A stretch of DNA of 64,000 nt, from NCBI RefSeq assembly GCF_000317225.1, contig NZ_AJLL01000106.1, positions 1 to 64,000 on the forward strand, in the 5' to 3' direction. Of this stretch, positions 55,869 to 64,000 are shown one piece after another. The stretch comes from Fischerella thermalis PCC 7521 (GTDB lineage: Bacteria > Cyanobacteriota > Cyanobacteriia > Cyanobacteriales > Nostocaceae). The position numbers and the translations under genes were made by a program. Within the stretch, counting starts at the first letter, position 1; each line of letters opens with the position of its first letter. The notes under the pieces are model-generated. The model was not told where the DNA came from. It ran no database searches and saw nothing but the letters and a program-made list of their open reading frames with translations.

Positions 55869-56630
55869 TTTCACCTCTGTTACTTCTCCCACAATTGGCT
55901 TTGATGCAAAATCAGTTAAACCAATATACTGCAACAAGTTAGCCCAATCATTAGCAAAAATAGGATTTTTTGTTTCAGCAAGGCGAAGTTCAGCTAACTC
56001 AGACAAAGCTGAATACCAAATGCCTTTTTCAGCATAAATAGCGATGCGCTGCCGTGGTGTGGTGGCTGATTTCAAAAGACTTGCTAATTCAGGTTTGAGA
56101 GGTATTCTTTGCACCCATCCACGTACAAATATTGGGTTAGATAGTTGTTGTTTAGAACAATAAAGTTTGAAATACCATTGATAGTCTTTGTTAACTGCTA
56201 AGGCTACTGTAGATGGTAAACTCAAGCTCACAAAACCTGGCGTATTAGGCAGAGTAAAATTTGTTCTGTAAACGTCATTATTTGTTTCATCTTGTAATAC
56301 AAATTCACCAATCGGTATGTCTGTCCGTTTATAAGGAACAAAAAACCAAAAGCTAGGAGATTCATCAACAGTCAAACCTACATTTTTTTCCGGTATCAAT
56401 GCAGTCGTTAAAACATCCACAGGCGGACAGTCACCACGGCTTCCAGTTCCTTTCCTTTTAATAGGCCTACCCCGGCTTGATCCATCTGGTTCTTTGTCCT
56501 GAAATTGAATTTGTGTGGTCTGAGAATTGTTATTAGTCGGTTGATTGGGTTGTGCTATTACTGGTAGGAAATAGCTCATCCAGCCAAGCAACATACAAGC
56601 TATAGTCAATGCACATTTTGATTTGCTCAT
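55866..56630 (-). CDS. DUF928 domain protein (module B)
   Basis: A 254-residue exported protein and paralogue of the one at 37844. The signal peptide (LTIACMLLGWMSYFLPVIAQ) is followed by a polar Arg/Gly linker (GSSRGRPIKRKGTGSRGDCP), LTVDESPSFWFFVPYKR, GFVSLSLPSTVALAVNKDYQ and the C-terminal helical block RQRIAIYAEKGIWYSALSEL, which match the family order. Function unknown. It lies 406 bases downstream of the CHAT-CHASE2 gene on the same strand and is probably part of the same system, though the gap allows a separate promoter. Confidence 0.88.
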   Translation of the reverse strand: MSKSKCALTIACMLLGWMSYFLPVIAQPNQPTNNNSQTTQIQFQDKEPDGSSRGRPIKRKGTGSRGDCPPVDVLTTALIPEKNVGLTVDESPSFWFFVPYKRTDIPIGEFVLQDETNNDVYRTNFTLPNTPGFVSLSLPSTVALAVNKDYQWYFKLYCSKQQLSNPIFVRGWVQRIPLKPELASLLKSATTPRQRIAIYAEKGIWYSALSELAELRLAETKNPIFANDWANLLQYIGLTDFASKPIVGEVTEVK

Positions 56631-57036
56631 TTGTCATTGCTTTTGTATGTTTAATCAATAGTCATAGGTTGAGCATGTAATCATCAAATCAAAAAAAACA
56701 ATTGTCTTCTTGATTGGTTACATAAAGCAGACTTCAACAAGCGTGAGTTACAGAATAACCCCACCCGCGCTACGTTCACCCTCGCCGGGATCGGGGGCAG
56801 AGAGTATACTCTATTTAGATACAAAGCGCTGTCTTGTTGGAATTTCTCCTAGAGAATGCAATTTTTTGGTTTGATTTCTATTAAGCTAATCTTTCTATTA
56901 TTATTTATTGGTGTTATTAAAATAAGATTATGCACTTGCGTGTAATTTATAAACATAATAATTTCTTATACACGCTATAAAGTTGCATACTTTTGTTAGT
57001 TTTTTTAGGGCAGACACAAGGTTCAGTGTATATATT
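56631..57036. other. Gene-free spacer
   Basis: It lies between the CHAT-CHASE2 and DUF928 genes. There is a dispersed CTCGCCGGGATCGGGGGCAG fragment near 56782 and otherwise AT-rich DNA. No ORF. It probably contains a promoter for the DUF928 gene. Confidence 0.45.
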
Positions 57037-59379
57037 TTATTCTTGTCTTTGAGATGAAGTGAGGGTTGCTACGCTTGCTCCACCAGCTAGTAAGACTAAT
57101 GTTGAGGGAAGCAGTGGTATCCAGCCTCCTTGTATAATTAAGTATAAGCAAGTCACATATAAAATGCTGCTCGCACCTGCTAGAGCAATCAGCAAACGTA
57201 AGCGCGATCGCATCTGCCAAGCTAGTACACCACCAACTACACACCAACTCCAGATCCACAATATTTCAGACCACTTTGGTAAAACCCATAACAACTGTCG
57301 CTCATCTAGGACAGCACTGAGGATCTGACTTACCATATGTGCTTGTACAACTACCCCTGGCGTTTGATGACTATGGGGAGTAGACCAGTAATCATGAAAA
57401 CTTTCGGCAGTCGTACCAATGAGAACTATGCGATCGCGTACTATATCGGCAGTAAGTTGATCGTTGAAAATTTCTTTGAGAGTAACTTGTTGGGCAACTG
57501 AATCGGCTGCGCGCCAATTTAACAAGACTTGATGACCGAGATTATCTATACCAGTGTAGGCACCACTGTTTTGTTGTATATTTTTAAACACAACTTTGCC
57601 GAACTGCCAATTATTTTCAGGAGTTAGCTGAGGTTGAATACCATGATTTTTTAAGTAACGACTCGCAAGGCGAAAACTCAAAGATTTATCAGTCGCACAG
57701 GGAGGTGCAGGAGCCATAGACAAAATTTGACGACGAATGACGTTGTCAGGATCAGTAACGACATCACTAAAACCTTGGCGTTGAAGTTGACCAGAAACTT
57801 CTGGAGGTGGTGGAACACCAGAATCAGTTGTGTTTTCACCACCTCTACATATGGCAATAAAGCGATCGCTTGTTTGCATTGTCTTGGCTAAATCTGCATA
57901 TTCTGGTTTGACAGGGTTCTCACGATAGATATCCAAACCAATAACGCTGGGGTTGAACTGTTCCAGTTTTTTCACAACTTCAGCCAAGGCTTTGTCTGAT
58001 AGCGATGCTCCTGCTCTTTCTGTGGCGGGTTGGGCGCTCACATCAGCTTCTGTGACTGTTACTACCAGTATCCGAGGATCGGGGTCTTCAGAAGGGCGCG
58101 ATCGCATCAATAAATCAAAAGCTGCTAGTTCCCACGACTGCAACATTCCTAGTGATCTAATGCCAACAGTAAGAGCAGTGATTACCACGCTTGCTTTGAA
58201 GATGATGGGGAGAATGCGTCGGGGAGGTAAAATCGGGGGGCGGTTGCTTAGGTGTTGTTGTGGCCAAACTAACGGTTCTGCTGCTGGATTTTGGCAAATC
58301 ATCGGTAACCAACTGGCACAGGGGAATTGATTTTCCAAACCTTGTAATTTATTCCGTGCTTCTCGCAGCGCCAAATAAAAAGATTCTCCATGAGCAAAAG
58401 CTTCGAGAAAGTGCTTTAAAAATTCTTGGGCGACAAAATCGGGGACCGGTTCGCGCATGACAATCATTTGGGGAATATGCAGAGAACCTAATTCCCGCGC
58501 TAATTCCAAACCTTCGCAGGAGTTAAAAATGACTAAATTCAGACCGCGTGCGATCGCTGCTTTGAGAGCATTTTTTAATTGAGCGATCGTCAACGTCTCT
58601 GTTTGATTGATATGAATCCGACCACTTTCTCCTTCAGCACCAGTGGAACCATGACCTGCAAAAAATAGCATATCCCAGCCTCGTCTATCCCAAAGCCAGC
58701 GATCCAACTCTTGCCGTTGTGGTTCGACCAAAAAAATAATTTCCGCCCCTGGTAACTGCTCTAAAATCGCCCGATCTTGCTGGACATCAATTCCTTGACT
58801 ATTACCCAGAACAGCCAGAATCCTGATTTTTCGCCCAGGATTTTTACGTAACGGCTTAACTTGCTCAACCTCTAAAACACTTGAACATGCCACTGCCTTT
58901 TGGTAGTCTTCAAAAAAATCCCACAGATGCCAAGGTAAACGTCTCACCTGGTGATCTTCTGTTGCCAGAATTAAGCGGATTTCATCATCAGGATTTAATT
59001 TCGTGCGTAATTTTTGGTCAATGTGACGAAATTGCTCAGATTTCAGCCATAAATTAATTTGTTTGTGTAAATCATCGCATAAATTACTAAAATCAACAGA
59101 GGAAACATTCGTGACATCATCTTCGTCTATTTCGATATCTGTATCCTCTAAATCATCTGTGTAACTGCGCCAATCCAAGCTAGGGTAAAGAGCTTCATAG
59201 AGTAACTGATAAAGCAGCTGCCAACGTTTGTAAAGTGACCAAATTTCTGGTGCGGGTGGTAGGCTACCCATAAATTGCATGGCGATTGGATTGCCTTCTT
59301 CCCAGAGTGCAGCAGTAACAGAGGGAAAGCCTTGCTTTAAATTACCCTTTCCCAGGTTCAATACAACTAGTTTACTCAT
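57037..59379 (-). CDS. CHAT-CHASE2 fusion protein
   Basis: A 780-residue protein joining a caspase-like CHAT domain to a membrane sensor. The N-terminal ~380 residues hold the CHAT fold with the dyad His243 in LFFAGHGST and Cys288 in VIFNSCEGLELA. Then come a membrane helix (about 393-414), an extracytoplasmic CHASE2 domain (about 420-690, ILVVTVTEADVSAQPATE and IVLIGTTAESFHDY) and three helices at the C-terminus. So a ligand sensed outside the cytoplasm may control a cytoplasmic protease. This reverses the kinase arrangement of 39090-40976, where CHASE2 is followed by a kinase. The start lies six bases after the DUF1822 stop, so the genes are translationally coupled. Confidence 0.92.
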   Translation of the reverse strand: MSKLVVLNLGKGNLKQGFPSVTAALWEEGNPIAMQFMGSLPPAPEIWSLYKRWQLLYQLLYEALYPSLDWRSYTDDLEDTDIEIDEDDVTNVSSVDFSNLCDDLHKQINLWLKSEQFRHIDQKLRTKLNPDDEIRLILATEDHQVRRLPWHLWDFFEDYQKAVACSSVLEVEQVKPLRKNPGRKIRILAVLGNSQGIDVQQDRAILEQLPGAEIIFLVEPQRQELDRWLWDRRGWDMLFFAGHGSTGAEGESGRIHINQTETLTIAQLKNALKAAIARGLNLVIFNSCEGLELARELGSLHIPQMIVMREPVPDFVAQEFLKHFLEAFAHGESFYLALREARNKLQGLENQFPCASWLPMICQNPAAEPLVWPQQHLSNRPPILPPRRILPIIFKASVVITALTVGIRSLGMLQSWELAAFDLLMRSRPSEDPDPRILVVTVTEADVSAQPATERAGASLSDKALAEVVKKLEQFNPSVIGLDIYRENPVKPEYADLAKTMQTSDRFIAICRGGENTTDSGVPPPPEVSGQLQRQGFSDVVTDPDNVIRRQILSMAPAPPCATDKSLSFRLASRYLKNHGIQPQLTPENNWQFGKVVFKNIQQNSGAYTGIDNLGHQVLLNWRAADSVAQQVTLKEIFNDQLTADIVRDRIVLIGTTAESFHDYWSTPHSHQTPGVVVQAHMVSQILSAVLDERQLLWVLPKWSEILWIWSWCVVGGVLAWQMRSRLRLLIALAGASSILYVTCLYLIIQGGWIPLLPSTLVLLAGGASVATLTSSQRQE

Positions 59380-59384
59380 GGCTG

Positions 59385-60623
59385 TTAGCCAACAAGCTTC
59401 TCAAGCATAAAATCTTCTTTAATACTGATATCACCTAAGGTTACTTGTAAACTAAAACTTTTGCCTGGGGGAGATTTAAATTTTTTGAGTTGAATAAAAT
59501 TGTCGTGACTTCTAGATTGTACTTCCTGAAGAATGTTTCCCGACCCCGAAAGCAAAAGTAATTTCAAATCAGGTGGTAGATATACTTCTTCGTTAGCTGG
59601 ATGTAATTGGACACGGATACTGACTTTCTCATCTATCTCTGATGTCAAACCAATCAGCAGCACAACAGCAGTATTCCTGAGTTGCATTCCTAAATCAATC
59701 AACTTAGCTCCCTTGACACGAACTTCATTCAAGGTTGCATCACTGCGGAACTGCACAGCTAAAGTATTTTGTTGTGAACTAACGAGGGTGTCAAAAGAGT
59801 GCCAACCTGCTTCAAAGACATTTTGAAACCATTTACTCAAGTTATTTACCAAGGGTTGGCTGTATGCAACTAAATTACCTTTATGCTTAGCAAGCCTTTT
59901 TTGGTATAAGTCTTGTCTTTTTTTGTCTAGTGCCAGTAATGCCATCCATTCTTGCTCACTCACATTCTCGGGCAAATCAGGAGTCCACTGATCCAGTTGC
60001 TTGAGTAGTTTCTCTATTTGTACACTTGACAACTCTGGCAGCATTTTTAGCTCTGGTTTTTGCACAGAACATACTTCCCGTGCCACCCACATCACATTTA
60101 TATCTGCAATTAAATCTTCTTCATCTAACAAGTAAGTTCGATCCATCAAGTCATATTTAGCTTTTTCTCGAATTTGTTGGTGGGTTGTGTATCCCCACAC
60201 TCCTATCCAGTTTTCTTCTAAGTTGATCTGCACAGCTAGATAATAATTAGCCACCCAGTTGGGAATATCAACCCATTCTTGGGGTATGCGAAATTCTGTT
60301 AGATTACTTTTATCGCTGGGAATTAGCACTAGCCGCAGTTCACCTACAGTTAAACAAGTACCATTCACAAATTCCCAAATACTAGGTAACTGATAATCAC
60401 TTGGCCAAACCTTGGGAGTTTCACCTAAATCAGGTTCTTCTTTCAACCAATCTAAAAAAGCATTCAAACATAAACAATTGAGATAGGCATTCCAACGAGC
60501 AGCAGGGTTAGAGTAATGATTTTGAGCAGATATTTGCCATGCAGTTTGTTGTTCTTGATCTGATAAATCTAACCATAACTTATCTGGGTAAAGCACCATT
60601 AAATCATTCATTTCAGATTTCAT
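59385..60623 (-). CDS. DUF1822 family protein
   Basis: A 412-residue soluble protein of the DUF1822 family, essentially cyanobacterial and of unknown function. Recognisable marks are the N-terminal WLDLSDQEQQTAWQISAQNH, ARWNAYLNCLCLNAFLDWLK, DIPNWVANYYLAVQINLEEN, WIGVWGYTTHQQI and a C-terminal beta-rich domain (VSIRVQLHPANEEVYLPPDL) like an adhesive or binding fold. The ATG at 60623 lies four bases after the stop of the sigma-like gene and is preferred over the ATG at 60644, which overlaps that gene. It is the middle gene of a tight three-gene operon. Confidence 0.88.
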   Translation of the reverse strand: MKSEMNDLMVLYPDKLWLDLSDQEQQTAWQISAQNHYSNPAARWNAYLNCLCLNAFLDWLKEEPDLGETPKVWPSDYQLPSIWEFVNGTCLTVGELRLVLIPSDKSNLTEFRIPQEWVDIPNWVANYYLAVQINLEENWIGVWGYTTHQQIREKAKYDLMDRTYLLDEEDLIADINVMWVAREVCSVQKPELKMLPELSSVQIEKLLKQLDQWTPDLPENVSEQEWMALLALDKKRQDLYQKRLAKHKGNLVAYSQPLVNNLSKWFQNVFEAGWHSFDTLVSSQQNTLAVQFRSDATLNEVRVKGAKLIDLGMQLRNTAVVLLIGLTSEIDEKVSIRVQLHPANEEVYLPPDLKLLLLSGSGNILQEVQSRSHDNFIQLKKFKSPPGKSFSLQVTLGDISIKEDFMLEKLVG

Positions 60624-60627
60624 ATTT

Positions 60628-62199
60628 TTATCCCTGTTTGGCAAAATACAATTTGCTTTTCAACCATTCTTCAATGAATTCAGATATTTTTTGATTGACT
60701 ATTTCGAGAGAGTTTTGTTCTAAATTCATGTTCTTTTCTAATTCGTTTTTGAAAGATATAATTAGGTTTTGTTTTACCTGTGATAATACACTTGATGCTT
60801 CCGACAAGAAAATACTAATCTGCTGATAGTTTTGTTTTCCTAAAATTTGAATTTCATGGGAAATAGCCAACAATTTATCTTGTTCTGGAGATTTTTCTCC
60901 AATTATATCTAATGTTGAATATAATAGTTTTTGACAATGCGATCTAATACATTCATTCATGGCATCTTTAATATTTTCAATATCTTTTTCATTGTGAAAA
61001 CAAATATCTGGATGAACTTTCTTTAATTCCTTTACTAAATCTTTTAATATACTTTGGTTATATCTGGATAATTGACGGGCTACTTGATATTGTTTTTGTA
61101 AGTCTGGATAATTAGCTCTTAAAATTGTTGCTATTTCAGTTTGAGTCAAGCTTAGCCCTTGCCAAAGTTTTAACATTATTTGACCAGTTTCTGGTATGGA
61201 AGCAAATAATTTGCAGATAATTGAGTTAACTTGTTTCCATGCTTCTTCTTGTATGAGAGTATCCCAAGGTGTTAGTGTAGGGTCAAAAATATTGTCATAT
61301 TCTTCTAAGGATAAAAAACGTTTGGTACGATAATCACGAGCTGCCCGCACGCAGGTTGATAGCATAGATTGAACTTTCTCGCTGGAAACTGGTGCTGTGG
61401 GAAAATCTAGTTTGTTTATTTGCTGGTTATAACAATGGGCAATTTCTTGGATATGCTGTTGATTGGGAGGTTCCAAACTACGACTTCCTTGAGAGCGTGT
61501 TGGTTGATAGATTTTATCTAAACATCGCCAAACTAAGCAGTAAGAATTAAGCTTTTTGTGATTTATCCCTTTAGAGAGCAATGCTTCCCGTAATTCTTTA
61601 GCGTTTAAATCTTTGAGTAAACCATAATCAGAAAATTTTCCTCTCTTTGCTTCTATATCATGCTGATAAATTGTATTGCTAATTAACCTTATGATTGCTG
61701 TTTTAGCATATCCTTCGATATTAGTCAGGGGATATTCAACATTAAAATTTTTCAGGAGTTTACCTGGTGGATTAGCAGCTGCATTGGCGATTTGAAAATA
61801 TTCTTCCAATGGATATTTATGCCGGAGATATTTAAATCTTTGATAAGCTTTTTGAGAAGCCCACAAGCAAGCTTCTTGTAAATATGCAGACATATGTCTT
61901 CCAGCTATAAGAGAAGACGTGGTGAAGGGGAGACGAGTTGACGCGGAGAGTCCATCAATATTCACCGCGTCCCCGTTTGCTTTTGTCTCCGTATCCTCTT
62001 CTGTTGACGCCTTCCTTAAAACTTTCAGAAAGTACTGCGCCCAAAATTCTTCATTTGCATCTGGTTCTGACTCCACTAAACTTTTTATGCAACGTTCTAG
62101 GTTTGGGTCTGTTTGCCAAATAGGATTTAGATCACTACTGGAGTTGCCAAAACTGAGAAACGTTGAGAACTTTTCAATGATACCTTCACGTTTTTTCAT
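60628..62199 (-). CDS. Large sigma-70-like protein
   Basis: A 523-residue protein that resembles the large sigma-factor-like proteins found in cyanobacteria before DUF1822 and CHAT-CHASE2 genes. Region 2-like helices may lie at about 165-190 (NIEGYAKTAIIRLISNTIYQ). The region 4-like helix-turn-helix is at about 330-380 (FASIPETGQIMLKLWQGLSL, TQTEIATILRANYPDLQKQY). The C-terminal ~150 residues are an extra helical region not found in normal sigma factors. Core-binding residues cannot be confirmed by eye. I chose the ATG at 62199, preceded by AGAGGA; the TTG at 62229 is weaker. First gene of the operon, probably controlling it. Confidence 0.72.
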   Translation of the reverse strand: MKKREGIIEKFSTFLSFGNSSSDLNPIWQTDPNLERCIKSLVESEPDANEEFWAQYFLKVLRKASTEEDTETKANGDAVNIDGLSASTRLPFTTSSLIAGRHMSAYLQEACLWASQKAYQRFKYLRHKYPLEEYFQIANAAANPPGKLLKNFNVEYPLTNIEGYAKTAIIRLISNTIYQHDIEAKRGKFSDYGLLKDLNAKELREALLSKGINHKKLNSYCLVWRCLDKIYQPTRSQGSRSLEPPNQQHIQEIAHCYNQQINKLDFPTAPVSSEKVQSMLSTCVRAARDYRTKRFLSLEEYDNIFDPTLTPWDTLIQEEAWKQVNSIICKLFASIPETGQIMLKLWQGLSLTQTEIATILRANYPDLQKQYQVARQLSRYNQSILKDLVKELKKVHPDICFHNEKDIENIKDAMNECIRSHCQKLLYSTLDIIGEKSPEQDKLLAISHEIQILGKQNYQQISIFLSEASSVLSQVKQNLIISFKNELEKNMNLEQNSLEIVNQKISEFIEEWLKSKLYFAKQG

Positions 62200-62499
62200 G
62201 AAGTGTCCTCTGGTTTTTGCTTCGGTCAACTATTAATGAGTCAACCTGACTCTCTGAATCTGAGGGTTCTTGCTATTTATGTATGGGAATTGCAAACACA
62301 GGATTATGCAGGAAATGGCACAAAAAGACCTAAATTTTATGAAAATTTCGGCTGAGGTGTTATTAAAATGATTTTGATCTGTCGAATTAGCGATCGCCTC
62401 AATCCCTAAGCTGAGCAAAACTGCCAATCCCATCTATATAATTTATTCACTTCCCGTTAATTACTGTCCTGGGGAGGAAGATTTTACGACTATGTTAAA
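62200..62499. other. Promoter spacer of module B
   Basis: About 300 bases upstream of the sigma-like gene. A 66-codon minus frame (62233-62433) has no ribosome site or family likeness and is not accepted. No strong repeat. Confidence 0.4.
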
Positions 62500-63117
62500 T
62501 TACCTAGCTTTAGTTGCGATACCTTTGTAAAGATATCCGATAATTTTGGGTGTTTTTTCGGCATAAAACTCTTCCAAGCTCACTGTATCGAACTGATTCT
62601 CCAAAATTTGTCGGATATTTCGATTCAGCTGACAACCGCCTGCAATTATTTTTTGTAATGGGGTCAATCGATTTTGCCAGACTTGGACATTAGGTTCATT
62701 GCTTAGCCCATGTTCAATGAAAAAAAATCTTCCTCCCGGTTTTAGCACCCGATAGATTTCTTTGAGAGCTTGTTCAACATTCTCAATACTACATAAAGTC
62801 CAAGTGCTGACTACGCTGTTAAATGCATGATCTGCCATTGGCAGGTTTTCACCACTTAAAATGTGATGGTCTACTGTAATGGAAGATGCCTGAATACGTT
62901 TTTGGGCTAGTGCATGAATGCCTGGGTTGACGTCAACTGTGATAATTTTGTGAATGTGTTCTGGATAGTAGGAAAGATTTACTCCGCTACCAAAACCAAT
63001 TTCGAGAACTTCTCCTTCTACATTTGCTAAAACCTCTTGACGATATTTAGCCAGACTAGGATCTGATAGCGACCAATCAATCAGATAGGGAAGGATTTTT
63101 TGTGAGTAAAAGCCCAT
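62500..63117 (-). CDS. Class I SAM-dependent methyltransferase
   Basis: A 205-residue Methyltransf_11-type enzyme. Motif I is VLEIGFGSGVNLSYY, the acidic strand is IITVDVNPGIHAL, motif II is FNSVVSTWTLCSI, and motif III is VLKPGGRFFFIEHG. The segment WQNRLTPLQKIIAGGCQLNR after motif III is typical of the METTL7-like/phosphatidylethanolamine-type subgroup. The substrate is probably a lipid or thiol, but this is inferred. It stands alone: a terminal spacer lies on one side and the kinase remnant on the other. Confidence 0.9.
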   Translation of the reverse strand: MGFYSQKILPYLIDWSLSDPSLAKYRQEVLANVEGEVLEIGFGSGVNLSYYPEHIHKIITVDVNPGIHALAQKRIQASSITVDHHILSGENLPMADHAFNSVVSTWTLCSIENVEQALKEIYRVLKPGGRFFFIEHGLSNEPNVQVWQNRLTPLQKIIAGGCQLNRNIRQILENQFDTVSLEEFYAEKTPKIIGYLYKGIATKAR

Positions 63118-63166
63118 TTTTTCCTAGTTATAGAGATACTATTTTACGTACTTATCGTAGCAATAT

Positions 63167-63300
63167 TTAACGTTGTAAAATTTCTTGGGTGTTAGCAGGA
63201 CGCTGGGCTACATCCCGCGCCATCAACCAATCAATTAAATCCAGCAGTGAGGGTGAGACATGAGTAGCGCGATCGCGCCAGTACAAAATATCATATTTTT
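63167..63300 (-). pseudogene. C-terminal remnant of a Ser/Thr protein kinase
   Basis: The minus strand encodes ILYWRDRATHVSPSLLDLID, then WLMARDVAQRPANTQEILQR and a TAA stop at 63167-63169. The RP pair in the DVAQRPANTQEILQ helix is the conserved end of the kinase domain (subdomain XI). Upstream of about 63300 the similarity stops at a T-run and a dispersed repeat (63309-63345). Only about 40 codons remain of a domain of about 270. Confidence 0.7.
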
Positions 63301-63356
63301 TTCAAATCGTAGACGTCCCCAAGAGTGGCTTCTCGTAGGGTACACTCATGGAACAC

Positions 63357-63401
63357 TCATGGAACACAGATAGATTATCGGTGTGTATCTGTGTTCCATG
63401 A
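63357..63401. repeat. Perfect 16+16 base palindrome
   Basis: TCATGGAACACAGATA and TATCTGTGTTCCATGA flank a 13-base loop. An extra direct copy of CTCATGGAACA precedes it. It was probably created by inversion or duplication of the dispersed CACAGAT repeat and can form a very stable hairpin in either strand. Confidence 0.8.
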
Positions 63402-63555
63402 ATGTTCGTCAATCAAAATCAACTAAGCAATTGCCAAAAAACCTTATATTGCTGCTTCAATTCACCGTCTTACGTAAAGAGTATTTTAGAAATCGATCAC
63501 CGATGCACACAGATAAACACAGATAGGTTATTTGTATGCTTTTGGGTTAGAGAGT

Positions 63556-64000
63556 TTAATTTTCTTGCAAAAAAGCTTCTACAGTTTGGTTAAAGGCTTC
63601 AGGTTGGGTCAAAAATGGCCAATGATTACCAGGAACTTGGCACAGTTGTAGGTTTTTGAGGTATTTTTTGTAAGGCTTCAGTTGCCATTCTTGGCGGTTA
63701 AGACCTTTTTTTGGCTGGACAAATAAGGCGGGAGTGTGAATTGGAACTGTTAAACCAGGAACCTGCATTACTTCCTCAAAAATGCGATCGCGTGCAGCTA
63801 TTGTAAATTTGCTACCCCAGCTACCATCAGGTTTTTGTTCTATACCTGCTTGAAAAACTTTTTGTTGTAAGGGACTCCAGCCTTGATATTGATTCAACTG
63901 ACGGGCTTGTTTTTCGGCTGCTTCGTAAGTGGGGAATGGGCCCATTGCTTTGAGAAATGACAAGAAGCGATACAACATGGGAAATGTCGCCTTCAAGAAA
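63556..64000 (-). CDS. Alpha/beta hydrolase, C-terminal part (cut by window edge)
   Basis: The frame is open through the right edge, so the N-terminus with the nucleophile elbow is outside the window. The visible ~148 residues comprise a cap-like helical segment (AEKQARQLNQYQGWSPLQQK) and the last core strands (VPIHTPALFVQPKKG), with the catalytic His in VPGNHWPFLTQPEAF. This order fits the alpha/beta hydrolase fold (esterase, lipase or haloalkane-type). The substrate is unknown. The apparent start at 63996 is a TTG inside the gene, not a true start. Confidence 0.8.
   Translation of the reverse strand, partial: FLKATFPMLYRFLSFLKAMGPFPTYEAAEKQARQLNQYQGWSPLQQKVFQAGIEQKPDGSWGSKFTIAARDRIFEEVMQVPGLTVPIHTPALFVQPKKGLNRQEWQLKPYKKYLKNLQLCQVPGNHWPFLTQPEAFNQTVEAFLQEN

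Larger units (their letters stand above)
63118..63555. other. Spacer with kinase remnant, dispersed repeats and a long palindrome
   Basis: No intact gene. Content from left to right: kinase tail (63167-63300), GTAGACG...CTTCTCGTAGGGT repeat (63309-63345), perfect palindrome (63357-63401), and CACAGATAAACACAGAT-type repeat (about 63493-63530). The last unit also occurs near 14521, 18078 and 33455. Confidence 0.6.

Noticed and set aside
62233-62433. 66-codon minus frame upstream of the sigma-like gene
   Set aside because: No ribosome site, starts in AT-rich DNA and ends just before the sigma-like gene; more likely promoter DNA.

Overview
The window comes from the chromosome of a filamentous cyanobacterium, most likely in the heterocyst-forming Nostocales. 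The evidence is the very frequent HIP1 octamer GCGATCGC, the chlorophyll and heme genes (AcsF-type cyclase, HemN, a ferrochelatase with a chlorophyll-binding-like tail), several families largely confined to cyanobacteria (DUF928, DUF1822, CHASE2 fusions, CTB-type bacteriocins), and intergenic spaces full of short tandem and palindromic repeats. I saw no rRNA, tRNA, CRISPR array or intact transposase.

Layout. 1-6 kb: a phosphorelay cluster (end of one hybrid kinase, two whole hybrid kinases, an Rcp1-like response regulator). 6-16 kb: mixed genes, including mnmG, a TPR lipoprotein, an RNase D-like exonuclease, an ArsR regulator, a pentapeptide-repeat protein and the 3' stub of a sodium:solute symporter. 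16.5-19.6 kb: acsF diverging from a small ORF plus hemN, with two matching palindromes in the shared promoter, which suggests a low-oxygen tetrapyrrole regulon. 20-27.7 kb: an RND efflux pump and its adaptor diverging from an RppA/RppB-like two-component pair. 27.8-30 kb: a Wzc-like polysaccharide co-polymerase/tyrosine kinase. 31-34.7 kb: a J-domain protein, transposase and membrane-protein debris, an SDR oxidoreductase and RNase Z.

35-41.7 kb (module A): a TPR-CHAT protease-like protein, a DUF928 protein, a CHASE2 sensor kinase and a NarL-type regulator. 42-48 kb: a bacteriocin locus with four double-glycine precursors (three paralogous), a C39-peptidase ABC transporter, an HlyD adaptor and a degenerate kinase-like protein. 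48-55.7 kb: a Cys-rich hypothetical, cobU, a coiled-coil hypothetical, two glycosyltransferases and an acetyltransferase for exopolysaccharide, ferrochelatase and a methyltransferase. 55.9-62.2 kb (module B): a sigma-like protein, DUF1822, a CHAT-CHASE2 fusion and DUF928. 62.5-64 kb: a methyltransferase, the tail of a lost Ser/Thr kinase and a partial alpha/beta hydrolase.

The strongest candidates for something not well described are modules A and B, which reuse the same parts (CHAT, CHASE2, DUF928) with different output devices, and the bacteriocin locus. The intergenic DNA also holds two copies of a multi-hairpin element whose stems differ in sequence but keep their pairing.
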